NCBI GenBank assembly: GCA_900660155.1
Contig: CABFPE010001050.1
Coordinates: 65,442-129,441, forward strand
Reading direction: 5' to 3'
Source of the DNA: Hofstenia miamia
Taxonomy: Eukaryota; Xenacoelomorpha; Acoela; Hofsteniidae
DNA: 64,000 nt
Shown here: piece by piece, positions 34,500-46,700 of the stretch
How positions within the stretch are numbered: position 1 is the stretch's first letter
Layout of the letters: each line of letters opens with the position of its first letter
The notes under the pieces: model-generated
Database searches by the model: none
What the model was told of the DNA's origin: nothing
What the model saw: the letters and a program-made list of their open reading frames with translations, nothing else
Translations under genes and position numbers: made by a program

Positions 34500-36548
34500 A
34501 ATATGAATTCATATGTCAACAAATTATTGTGTGTCCACCACCACCAAAGATTGTTCAAATGTTGTATTTGCAATTCTCATTTGTACTATGTTTATCATTC
34601 CTTTCATATCAATATAATCCCCTGATGCATTAATTAGTCTCTTATTGGAACTGTTCAAGTATTCCCATTTGAATCCCAACTTCATGGCACATTCATCAGT
34701 AATTATGGACGATGCATGGTTGTTATGAGTTGCTGTGCTCATTAGTTTTTTTACTCCTCATTGGTTGGTAATACTTCATTGATTTTGTCTTCTGTTTGTA
34801 GTACATCCTCTTCATCATAGTAAGCCTCTTCGTCCCCAATTACATTTATCTGTTTTGGGCAGTCTGGTTTTTATGTCATATCTGTCTGCAAGTGTAACAT
34901 TTGACGTCTTTCTCCTTTACTTTAATAGTCTTTCCGTCTTTTCCTTTCACTTTTATTATCTTTTCTTGCTTTGTATCCATATAGGCTTTATTGGGGTGCA
35001 TGGTTTGAGGTTGTTTCTCCAAGTTGGTCCCTCTCTATGCCATGTGGCTTTTTCATATATCTGGGCGTTGTTTTCAATGGTTGCTTGTATGTCAACTGCC
35101 TTTCTAATCATTCTTTCCAACTTATCATCAACATCACATTTGATTTCAAACTGTGTTCTGATGCTTTCAGGCATCCCCTTGAAAATGTGCAAGAACAAAT
35201 CATATTTAGAATATCTGTTTTCTCTTGAACTGAGCTATAACAATCATTCAACTTGTTGCATGTAATTTAGAATGTCATCGGTATTTTTCATCTTCATTGC
35301 ATTTAGAATGATTCAGTAATGATTTTTTAAGCTCTTGTTCTCATAGTAGTTCATAAAATCTCCGATTAGTAATTGATAGTTTCTTTTTGTTTCCACGTCC
35401 AAACTGCAAGTAGTGTTGGGAAGCTGCCCCTGTTAAGTATAATGGGAGTCTTGCCACTGCTGCCTGTTGGCTCACTTTTCACTCTGCCATTGTCAATTCA
35501 AACATTTGTAGCCATTCTGCAAATGTTGGATTATAACCATCTACCATTCCATTAAATTTGGGTAGGGTTGCTTTGCAACATATCATATTGCTGGTTGTTA
35601 ATTGTGGTAAGATTGTGTCCTCATATTTAGGTTTCCTGTGGTTTTTATGGCCTCTTCTTCTTGCAGTTGTGTAGTCACTGCTTTTGTGATTTCATTAATG
35701 ATTTTCTGTTTCTCAAAGTCTGAATCTTCATCTGGTTCTTTGTATGTCACTTCTTTGTGGGCCAGTATATGCAGTGCCTGCAGTTTGCTTTCCTTTCTGG
35801 AGTGAAATTCTATTTCATGGGTTTGCATACTGCTCCTATTTTCCTCTTCTGTAGGTTATTGTCCTTGATTAGTTACCTGTTTGTTTTCTCCAGCTCTTGA
35901 TTTCTCTCTTGCCATTGTTGGTTTTGCTCTAAAAACCTTTTATTGGACTCTGATAATTGGTGGGTGAGGGTTTTGATCTCGTTTTAGAATAACCTAACTG
36001 GCTTTGTTCATCTAGCTGCATCTCTATAATTAATCTGATTTCAGTCAATATCGTTTTGTTTTGTCATTAGATCTCTTTGACTTTCTTAGTTAATTGTTCT
36101 ATTTCATGTTTTAGGAGTGCTTCATATCCATTATGTCTGGTGGGTTTGTATCTGGGGGGTTTGTTTCTGGGGTGAACTGAGGGATTGTAATTCCGTGTCT
36201 GTGGCTGAGTTTTCACCAAAATATGGTGATGATCATATAGTTCTGGGAGTTACTGCCTTAATAGCAGTTTTCTTCATGCTTCCTTTTTTTCCTTTTGTCA
36301 TTTTTCTTTCTGGTTTGTAGTGGTCTTCCATCCTCTTGATCGCATTCCAGGATCCTGATAAGTGCTTTCTGTTTGGTTTTGGGCATCTCTCTCTCTCGAC
36401 TAGTTGTTTTTATTAACAGTTTGGTGCTTTTTTCCACTTTCACTTGTAGCTTTTGTTGTTATCTGTGGGTTGTTACACTGAATATTTCTTTTTTAGAATT
36501 GCTGTTCTCAGGTGTCACAGTTGACATGTAATATCCTCTAGCAGGCAT
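34500..36548 (-). pseudogene. gag and protease-like region of relic A
   Basis: The gag start is near 36548 (MPARGYYM, also seen as MPGRGYYM in the duplicate near 37200 and MTGRGCYM at 43487). A Lys/Glu-rich coiled-coil-like part follows, then a segment ending PESIRTQFEIKC, a CCHC-like stretch near 34900, and a protease-like part with ASSIITDECAMKLGF and VVDTQ. The equivalent protein in other Ty3/Gypsy elements forms the capsid and is cut by the aspartic protease. Broken. Confidence 0.6.
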
Positions 36549-36593
36549 TGTCACTATATATCTACTGTTACTGTATAACATTAGTCATGTTAC

Positions 36594-37246
36594 TGTGGGT
36601 AAGGATTTACTTGTTACATACTGCTTGACTTGTTGCTTGTGTTAACTTATGTAACCTAGAATTAACCATTCACTATTTAGGTGATGCAGCCATGTGGTAA
36701 TCTATCCAATGATTGATGATGGGCATCTGTCCAAAGCTGATCTCCACATCCAGTTTCTCCATTCCATCCACATCTCAGCTCAATCAATACAGTTTATGTG
36801 TACCCTATCTTAGCTCAGTACATACTCANGATCGATTCTAGGGTCTTTGTGCCAGTCACGAAAGTGCACCTATGCTACGGTTAGGAGTTTTTCGATTCTT
36901 GCCTAGTCTGACTATCAATCAACACATGTATGAAATAATCAATGCCTGAAACGACTGGATAGTCGACACTTAGGGATATCTATATATTCTTAAATGTAGG
37001 AGACTCGACTATAAGTGCTTATGTTTGGTTTCAGGTAATTTTCTCTATTGACTAGTTGTTTTTCCATGTAACTGTTTGTGCTTTTTTCCACTTCACTTGT
37101 AGCTTTTGTTGTTGCCTGCAGGTAGTTCCACTGAATGTTTCTTCTTTAGAGTTGCTGTTCTTGGCTGTCACTGTCGCCATGTAATATCCTCTACCAGGCA
37201 TTGTCAATATATATCTACTGTTACTGTATAACATTAGTCATGTTAC
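36594..37246. other. Mosaic of LTR and gag pieces around a single N
   Basis: 36594-36829 is the start of a family A LTR. After the N at 36830, 36831 to about 37010 is LTR sequence in the opposite orientation (GATCGATTCTAGGGTCTTTG, as at 42820). Then 37011-37246 repeats the gag start already present at 36430-36593. This looks like two contig ends from related copies put side by side. Confidence 0.7.
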
Positions 37247-38283
37247 TGTGGGTAAGGATTTACTTGTTACATACTGCTTGACTTGTTGCTTGTGTTAACT
37301 TATGTAACCTAGAATTAACCATTCACTATTTAGGTGATGCAGCCATGTGGTAATCTATCCAATGATTGATGATGGGCATCTGTCCAAAGCTGATCTCCAC
37401 ATCCAGTTTCTCCATTCCATCCACATCTCAGCTCAATCAATACAGTTTATGTGTACCCTATCTTAGCTCAGTACATACTCAAGGCATGGCAGAACTCGAC
37501 TTAAACTCTAATTTGTAAAAGTGTTCTATATATTCACAACCTGACTTGTTACTAGCTTTTCATTGAATATTACATATAGCCATTACCGAAATATATTGTC
37601 TTGTTTAAATATATCTGGTTCAAACAACTTCCTAGCTTACATTTATAATTTAATACATGTACAGTCACTTTATTGGTCATTTATGAGTAATTAATTTAGA
37701 TCTAAAATAGCATTAATATATTACCTAGGTTTTGGTCATTCAACTGTTTGTTGACATTCAATTATTCTAGTACATGTGGTAAATTGATGCTAATATGCTA
37801 ATAGAGAGAAAACCCCTACACCTAACTTAAGTGCACTTTCGTGGTCTGGCACAGGGATCCTAGAATAGTTCTATGTGATGGATCCAGACTACTACTAAAC
37901 AACACTGGATTAGCTCAACATTGAATTAAATATTCAAACTGTTAAAGTAGAACAAAATAAGAATTCCAAGTTAAATTCTTTATCAATCTCTTACAAGGTT
38001 TTTAATCTACTTATAGTAATTTCAGAAAAGTACCTGTCAATTCAAATTTAAACTTCTGCCAAGATGGAGGTTAAAAATAATGGAAGTGACTTTGCCCCCT
38101 TGTTTAGGCAAAGGTGTTTTTATCAACTGATACTAATCTCTCCTTCTTAGTTGCATAATACAAATAAATCTAAATTATTCTAATTGATTTGATTACAATA
38201 TTTTTAATCATCTTTTCTTCAATCTTAATCCATTCTGCTCAACATTTAGCAGCTTATTTCAGATTTATGTGGATGATGCTACA
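37247..38283 (-). repeat. 5' LTR of relic A (second copy)
   Basis: 1,037 bp with the same TGTGGGTAAGG start and GATGATGCTACA end as 25114-26156. It carries the YY1-like motif in the form GCCAAGATGGAGG at 38058 and a TATA-like element near 38010. The right flank (ATACTCATC) does not match the left flank of the other LTR (GAGTAC), so no clear target duplication is seen. Confidence 0.85.
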
Positions 38284-38394
38284 ATACTCATCATTATACC
38301 TAATACCTACTATCACACTATTTACAAATATTAGCAAACAATAAACTCAATTTTTACCAGACAGTGTGTAAAAGCAGAACAAATCAACAAATGA

Positions 38395-38543
38395 TATGCA
38401 ATGTGCGATTTTTAAAATATGCAAACAAAATTGATTCCCCATATGAGCAACCAATTAAAATAAAAATGGATATTAAATCATTAGTTGTACAATGACTATA
38501 ATCAAATATAAATATTTTACAAATCTGATGCAAATATACTACA
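38395..38543 (-). repeat. Isolated LTR fragment of family B
   Basis: Homologous to 17090-17250: both share CCATATGAGC, then GGATATTAAATCATTAGTTG, then GATGCAAATATACTACA. Here no internal element sequence follows. A partial solo LTR or remnant. Confidence 0.5.
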
Positions 38544-38545
38544 AT

Positions 38546-41500
38546 GTGCTTTGAAAATGAAATCTGTGAAGATATTTACACTACCAACTGCAAGAAAAAT
38601 TACCTTATAAGATTTCTTAGAAAAGGTCAGCATGTCCAAACTGGAGCAGTAGTGGCCATCTACAGCATTACATAGCTGACAAGTACTCTGTACTGAAAAA
38701 ATTGAATGTTCAAAACCTTATACAATAGTAAAAATTCAAATTTAATAGAAAAATATATTGAGTAATATTTAATAAATGAAAGCTAAAGTATGATTGAAGA
38801 ACAAATTTCTGACAAGGCTGAATTAAATTTTCAAAGATTATTAATAAAATCACAATAGAAAATTAATTTATAACATAGATATGAGAATACATTTCTAAAA
38901 ATATGTGAATAATGTCATAAATAATTATATTGAACTATTTTGTAGTAAAGTTTTGCCAAATACTGAATAAATTCCATTTAATAAGTGTGCAACTATAGTC
39001 TTTTCCTAACACTACTAAGAAATCAATTATTGTTTCTATTTTTACTGTCAAGTTAGGGACATCTGACTTATCTAAATTGTATTTGGAAATGCATAACTTA
39101 GCAAACATAATAACACTGAAACAATATAGTTGCAGATAAAATTCAGAAAGAATCAATTCTATCAATTATTTTATAGTGAACAGTAGTAAAATAGTTATCA
39201 AACAGATTTATATAAGAGTTGCAAGTGCAACTATGAACAATAACTTTTATATATAATGCTAAATTTAACTAGTCTTTAATGATATCTGTCATATTCAGGT
39301 GGTAATGAGCTTTGAGCAACTGTATCACTACCTATTGCTTTCATTTTGTTGCTTTACAAATAGTTGTGCTTACATCACAATTGGTTCAAATTTTTTAAAA
39401 AAAGTCAATGTGGCAAACATGACATCTCTGATGTCCTACTGTTCAGGCCATGTCTATCTACAGAAACACACAATTATATCTTGAATTTCATTATTACTTT
39501 AAATATTTACAATTCTTCCTAGAGATTTTCTTCAAAAATTAACACAAGTTACATTTAAATTTTGTTATTTCACCAAATATTGGAATTGTCTTGTAAGAAT
39601 GGTTCCCTTTTTTTGTTTTCATCTTTAAAGAGATTTTCTTTAATATCTTCTTCAAATTCTTATTTGTATAATGCAATAGTTCTGATTACAATTTCTTAGT
39701 GATGTTTGTATTACAACATGGAAATTAATCATGGTTGCTTTCAATATATATGCTCATATATTTTTTATATAAATAATATTTAATTTTCCTTAATACAGAA
39801 ATTATCAACATGTGTAAATTTACAATAGGAAATACATTGCTTCATTTTTCTTTCTTATCTGTTGAACATTTTTTTATTATAAGCTTTTTAAAAATGTTTT
39901 TTAGGGAGTACTAGTAAAATTAAATTTTCATAGCTACAGTTATGCTTTTGTTGCATGAAATATAGTTAACTAAAAGCTTTTCTTATACACAAAAGAACAA
40001 TGTACATTATTATGCATACATGTAACAACAACCAAGTATAACTTTCTCCTTTTCTGCTATTCCTTTAAATCCCAATGTTCCAATACATAAAATTTTTAAA
40101 TTCATGGGATACATCAATTTACTCCTACTTTGTTGTAAATATACATTCAATACATTGCTAGCACATAAGTACTATGAATTTCTAAGGAAAATGAACAAGT
40201 AGTGCAATAGTCAGTATGGCAGACTCTGTCTCCATAAGTTGTGAGTTCAAATTCCAAACATTTGCAAAAACATAGGATAGCCATATTGAACAGTGCTTGA
40301 AGAAAATTATGAAAACATATAGGTCTTTTTATGATAAAAATTTACTAAGCATTTACAGTCATGAAATTAATTCTGATAACAGTGAGTATTTAAAGTTCAT
40401 ATTAACAACAGAGAAATATAGCCTAATGTGTTCCTCAAGAGTTAGGACTTAGTAATCCTGGCATGATGGCTAAAAATTTATTTTTAGGTTCACCAATCCC
40501 TATATGAGTTTTAATTTGTTTACAATGGTTAACAATGAGGTGTCCCACATCATGAAAATTGTAGTATAGAATCATAATGCCACTATTATCACAGAATATG
40601 GGGAATATAATATTGTCAGTAATAAATATTGAAGTTATCATGATGTTGTTCCACAAAAAATGCATATTTTCTATATATTATTGTAAGCTGCAATAATAAT
40701 TATCTTATTACAATTTAATTGTTGTTAGTTACTTTGGTTGAAACAAACTTTTGACATATGGTTAGAGACAAAGTGTAGCTTTCTCATGCCAAAACAGAAA
40801 TCAAAGTGCCAGTTGATAAAAGTTGCATTATGAAGTCATTAAACAAAACTTAGGAGAAAGAATTCAGGTCTCCCAGCTGTGAAATCCCATACTCTCATCA
40901 ATATCTGATTTATTCATTATTAAATGACTGTCCACAAAGGTAACTTGCTTGGTCCTAACATCATCAGTAGTATTGTCCCCTAAATGGTTGTGCCCTTTTG
41001 CATAATATAGAACATATCTATAATGTGTCCACAAGTTGTGCTAGCAACAAATGTTGTAGTGTTTAGGTTTAACAAGTACTGCTAAATCAAATGGCTCATG
41101 CTGACAGGGTGCAGTGTCTGCTACAGCTGATGAATCACAGTCATTCTCCTCTAATTAAGATGTTTGAAGTTAACTTAATTAGCAATTAATACAGAAAGTT
41201 AAAAGTATGGAGTTGGTTAAATCTAGTAATTTAATATTATTACATTCTAAGTTTATCATCAAGCTAATTCTTCTTCATTCACTAAGAATACAAGGTTCTT
41301 TCAATACAGCTTTGTTTTCCCAGTATAACATTGACTGGTTTACAATAAAACACCAAAATCACTTACAGGTCATTATTGCAATTTTTCTCCTAATCAGACA
41401 ATCAATAAAAATTAAATTTTCTGTTTGGCTCATTTTGTCAAAAGGCTAAGCAAATAACATTTAGCTGAACTATTTTTAGCCAGAATCTATTTTATGACCC

Positions 41501-42384
41501 ATTTAACATTACTTGACCATAATGAATCATTTACAAATTTAAATTTCTCTAAATTAATTTTTATTCACATTGCACTCTTATCCTTGGATCAGAATAGGTG
41601 CCTTTAAGTTTGAACCTTTCTATGTATGTGAGGCTAACAAGAATATCTTTAGTCTTGCATTATATTACACTGCACTTTATAATTGAATTTATTAAGATTA
41701 CTAAATTTTAACTTTATGTCATCCCAAGTTTTTATCATTCTTACTTTTAGACCCAGGGAATCTTAAATATCTTTTTTAGTAGTTGACATTGTAATAAACA
41801 TATTAGTTATTTCATATTTAAATTTTTATTTAAACTAGATTTAATATATTTTATAAATTGTGTTTGTGAATTTCAATTATTAATTTTTTATTACAAATGT
41901 AATCTTAAGAACTGGTGTTCATTGTCCTTTTTTGGTAGCTGTCTTTTTTTTGATATGGGGAAGGAAGAGGTGAAAGCCAGATGAATTCAACTATTTTATT
42001 ATTTAGTTTAGAGGTGTGTCTAGGTGTAATTCATTCTTCATGCATTCACATTGGTCTTAGTAAGTTGGTTATTGTTGCTAAAATGTTTTCAAAGAAAATA
42101 TGAAGGTCTCTTTCAATGTTGAAATAGTTGTTGTATAGCAAATTGTTGGGAAGTATCAGTACTTTCTACTTGGCACATTGCTGTTAAAATAGAATTTAAG
42201 CAGTTTTCTCATGTAGTATATTGCTTAAATCAAGAATGGTTTTATTATTTCTTCTTTCCTAAGGCTGCTAAAACATGTAGTAATAAATTCTACTGGCATT
42301 CTTATTAATTTCTGCCTATTAGCGCAAAGGGGAAAAGAGCCTTATTTATGTAAAGCAAAAAAATAGATAGATAGCAACAGGCAA
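38546..42384. other. Gene-free AT-rich stretch
   Basis: No coding evidence; ORFs of 60-80 codons are composition-driven. It contains one tRNA-like candidate at 40203-40256. Confidence 0.55.
40203..40256 (+). repeat. tRNA-like scrap, possible SINE head
   Basis: AATAGTCAGTATGG followed 25-30 bases later by GAGTTCAAATTCC resembles degenerate A and B boxes of a tRNA-derived promoter. The stems do not pair well enough for a functional tRNA. Weak. Confidence 0.25.
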
Positions 42385-43438
42385 TGTAGCATCATGCAAA
42401 TAAATCAAACTGCTAATGTTGACTAAGAAGAAGAATAAGATAGAAAACAATTATGATTAAGAAACACAATGTAAAAATATATGATCAATTTAGATTAATT
42501 TGTATTATTCAACCAAGTAATAACAAGTGCCAATTATGAGAGATTAGTATCAGTCAATAATAATACTGTTGTCAAAACCAAGGGGGCAAAATCACTTCCA
42601 TTATTTTTAGCCACCATCTTGGCAGACAAAGAATTTAAATTTGAAATTGACAGGTACTTTTCTGAAAATACTATAAATAGATTAAAGTCATTGTAAACAA
42701 TTGATAAAAGAATTTATTTGGAATTCTTACATTCTTCTATTAATATGGTTTGATTATTTAATAGAATGTCAAGCTAAATGAGTTGTGTTTAGTAGTGGTC
42801 TGGATCCATCATGAGATTTATTCTAGGGTCTTTGTGCCAGATCATGATAGTGCACTTATGTTAGGTATAGGGTTTTTTTTAGTGGCCTATTGATCACTTA
42901 TTATATTTATTAACTTTAACAGGTCCAAAATACATTTGGATTACCAAAACCTAGGAATTATATCTATGATATTTTAAATCCAAATTATTGACTATAATGT
43001 GACTGATAAGGTGACCAAACATGTATCAAAGCTGCCACTTATTAAACTAAAAATTTAAGCCAATATATTTCAGTAATGGCTACATGTAATATTAATAGAG
43101 CAACTAGTAACAAGTCCAGTTGCATTATCATGAAACACTTTTACAAATATAGAGATTAAGTCAAATTGTGTCTTGTCTTGAGTATACACCAAGCTAGGAT
43201 AGGGTATACATAAGTTAAATCATTGTGCTGAGAAGTGGAACTCAAATAAATGGATTCTTGGTGAACAGGTGAAACTGGATGTGGAGATCAGCTTCAGGCA
43301 GTTGCTCACTATTGATCATTGGAGAGAATGCTGCATTACTTTGTCACCTAAATAGTGAATAGTTAAATCTTGTTAAGTTGAGTTACCAGAAATAAACAAA
43401 AGCTAAAGCAGTATCAAGTTAGTATATCCCTACCTGCA
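42385..43438 (+). mobile_element. LTR of family A, plus orientation, with start of internal region
   Basis: Begins TGTAGCATCATGC and ends CTACCTGCA, about 1.05 kb, an inverted relative of the relic A LTR. It is followed by leader sequence and a gag start-like MTGRGCYM at 43487, after which similarity to family A is lost. The YY1-like AGCCACCATCTTGGCAG is at 42609-42625 and CTATAAATAG at 42671-42680. A truncated insertion, older than relic A by eye. Confidence 0.75.
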
Positions 43439-43511
43439 AATATACAACCAATGTTATATAGTAACAAAGGACAAACAGTAATAATGACTGGTAGAGGATG
43501 TTACATGAGAG

Positions 43512-43784
43512 ATGCAAAAAGGCAAAGTTGCAAATATGAAGTATTCTACAAGGGGAGTGAAAATTTTGCTTACATTTGGATGGCAAGAAAATAAACAACC
43601 ACAAGTATCAGGTTATCAGTCTTCAAAGTCCAAAAAAGGTGTAGTTGTAAAATGTGAGATTAGTTCATCCAAACATATGTTCATTGAGATTAAGAGCATA
43701 TTTGATGTATTTGATGCATGGTGTAGAAATAAAACAGCTTTCAAAACTGATTCAATTAATGGAGTTGTTGTCAAGATTCAATAG
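43512..43784 (+). other. Unassigned 90-codon ORF after the LTR
   Basis: The frame contains SKSKKGVVVKCEISSSKH, and after its stop the same frame goes on with KPQLIICQHHILD. This faintly recalls DDE-type transposon proteins that end a strand with a catalytic Asp and a CxxH-like helix. The match is too weak to name a family. It does not match the relic A gag beyond the first few residues. Confidence 0.2.
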
Positions 43785-46700
43785 GAAATTAGCACTAAGG
43801 GCTTGAAGAAACCACAGCTTATCATTTGTCAGCACCACATCTTAGACAGTTTTTTGAAGCATATTCTGCAGTTTTTTTTGCTGACATCTTCATGAAATCC
43901 AGAAAGATCATGAGAACTTGAGGAAACTGAACATTGTCTGATCAAGGTTAAAGTTAGCCATATTCCAAGCTGATAAAATAGTTTCAAATTTCTATTTGAG
44001 TTGGATAAAACATATCACATCTTCAAAATTTGGAGAAGACATATACCAAATGCTGTTTGAGGCTCTATTTGAATTAAAATTAAGTCCTTTATTAGTGCAA
44101 AAGTATGATAGTAATTTTTTCAGTGTCCTAAAGCTCTTAACTTTCTCAATACACATTAGAGACAGAAGGATTCTGTGTTGGACATTCTGCACACCAAAAT
44201 CATTGCAGAAAAATCTATCAAATTGATGGAAAAATTGTACCACAGGTGTAAACAGAGGAAATATTTGACTCTGAAATTTATTGCAATGATAAAGGTTTGA
44301 AACAAACAGTTTAGCAAGTTAACAATTTTAAAACAACATAATTTTTGCTGATTTTTTAATTTTCATCATTTCAGTAATTTCATTTGAGGTTGAACAGTAT
44401 CTTTTTTTAAGTTTGAACAAAATTGTTATTAATATCTCTATCTATGCTTCATATTTTTTCAATTTCTAGCTTTTTCATAAATAAAATTATTTTTTAGTGA
44501 ATATGTTGAAATTTCATTATTTTCAACAAATTTCAATAATTTAATTTGCATTTGCATGAAAATTTTTTCATAATTGAGCAAAATAATTATGGCTACTCTT
44601 ATTTATGTCTAAAATTTCATCATTGAAAAAGAACCACAAAGTTGTGCATTAAAAAGCTCTCAATTTATTGATATTACTTTAAATGCTTTAACTCTTTACC
44701 TTTTTCTGCTGGAAAATCAAATAATTTACTTTTAGCTATTCCTAAAACTTATTCAGTATTCTGTCTAGTACAATTTACACAATTGTGTATTTTATCTGAT
44801 ATCTATTCTTTGACTGAGCTACTTGTGTATAAGTATTATGTTACTCCAAAGTGTTATTGCTTAGCAATACAACTAGAATTTAGTTTCATTTACACTATCT
44901 CATTTTTTCTTTGTTATATTAATTAAGAGAGATGCAAGCTTAACCAACTTAAATGACTGGAAGTAGTAATATCTTTCAGGCAAATTCCTAGCTTCATGAT
45001 TGATGTTTCAAACTAATCCATCATGCATTTAGATTAAGTTGTAGGAGTTTTTATTACTTGTACTTTCAGCATACCTTACATGTAATGACATTAGCAATAA
45101 TATATATTAACAATAACTCAGAATACTTATATGTAATAGTAATAATTTCCAGTGAATACCTTATTGCAATTGGTGAAATTAAGCTCAATGAATAAGTAAA
45201 TCATTGTATTTATTTCCTTGAATTAAACTCTTATGCTAGTATTAAAGTTTTCAAAGCTGTTTTTAAATGTTTATGTCTTTTGTTATTTTTTCATTCTTTT
45301 GCTAACCAAATAAATTTAATCTTTTACAACAACTGCTAAGGCAGTTCACTTAAATTACTAAATGCTCAGTTATCAAGTTAAAAACTATGATCTTAAACTG
45401 ACATTGATCTGGATCAAGAGACCATATAAAAATCTTTATTAAAATTAGAGTAACAATAATGATCCTAAAGCACACTACAAATGTTGTGTCTATTTAACAA
45501 ATCATTTCTATCATTAAATAAACAAAATCATAATGCTATTTACAGAATAATTAGTATAAATACAGTTGAGTAAATTCAAAAGCTGTTGTCATAATCTAAA
45601 GTTGTCAAATAGTGCTGAATCAACTGATAATGAAGTTATGTTAAAATACATCAACAACCAAAATTCCATGATGGGATTCACACTCTGCTTCCCCCCTTAG
45701 TGGCCATCTTTGTGAAGCAATATTTTACCTCAGAAGAAAGGGATGAAACCTAAATAAATAGTTTGAAGTAGAATTGATAAAGCAAGGCTATGACTGAGCA
45801 ACAATAATCCTAATGTTTGCAATAATGTTGTATACATATTGCTTCAACTTTGCTCCTTCACTTACTGTCCATTGAATACAAATGAGCACTATGAGTGTAT
45901 AGGGTTTTAACCCACTTAAAATATCCTCTAGGAATTGGTTTTTCAAGCATATGTAATATGACAAGTAATTTAATAATTGATTTAGAATTGATTCAAGTTT
46001 TTGTATGATGGCACTATGATTGTTCTGAAGAATTTGTTCTAAATGGATACCATATTGTTGAAATTCACCCATGGCAATTTTAGGATTACTCTTTTATTGG
46101 TGAATTAATTGTTTGATTGCAATATTTAATTTGAAATTGTAAATAAATATTAATCAGTATAATATATTATTTCATATTATCAGAATATACATAATATTTT
46201 TGTGAAAAGTGTTATTTCAATTACACATATTCCTTTTCATTCAAATGCCAAGTGGATGAATAAATGAAATAAAATGCTTGGCAATAGTAGCTACAAAGTT
46301 ATCAATATCTGTATGTTTAAATTTTTTATGTATCTATCATTAGCTGCTTCTTGTAAAAAAGTATTTTATTTGCTGATATAAATGATTCTCTTGAAAATAA
46401 ATGAACATCAACTAGTGCAATGCATCTAATGACATGTAAATATATACCTATAATGCTATCACATCAAGAGATGGATTGATGACCAGAAAAACTCAATTAT
46501 TTAAGCTTATCTGTATGCAGCAAAATTGTATTAGCTTCCTCACATATGGTAAATACAGAATGATTTGCTTGAACCTAGTGTCAGTATGTAAAGGAAAACT
46601 CTTTTGTTTTCAATCAACTCCAGTTACAATCTTAAATACTATGTAGTGAGGAACACAGATATTTCAGATATGTGAAATTTTATCTTATTCCCAATTCTAA

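Larger units (their letters stand above)
25114..38283 (-). mobile_element. LTR retrotransposon relic A with extra 3' ORF, disturbed
   Basis: Large minus-strand Ty3/Gypsy-like fossil. 3' LTR 25114-26156. Internal region to about 36593 with, in element order, gag (start near 36548), a CCHC-like knuckle stretch (about 34900), protease-like (about 34745-34500), RT (about 33830-33120), RNase H (31750-30970 and, duplicated, 33080-32625), integrase (about 30960-29720) and an extra 3' ORF region (about 29670-26180). LTR starts are seen at 36594 and again at 37247-38283, so the 5' side is duplicated beside a single N. The first 200 bp of the LTRs at 25114 and 37247 look about 93-94 % identical by eye, so the insertion is not recent. 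Broken in dozens of places. Confidence 0.85.

Noticed and set aside
45788-46072. Minus-strand ORF of 94 codons
   Set aside because: No domain or homologue recognised; length is expected by chance in 7 kb of AT-rich DNA.
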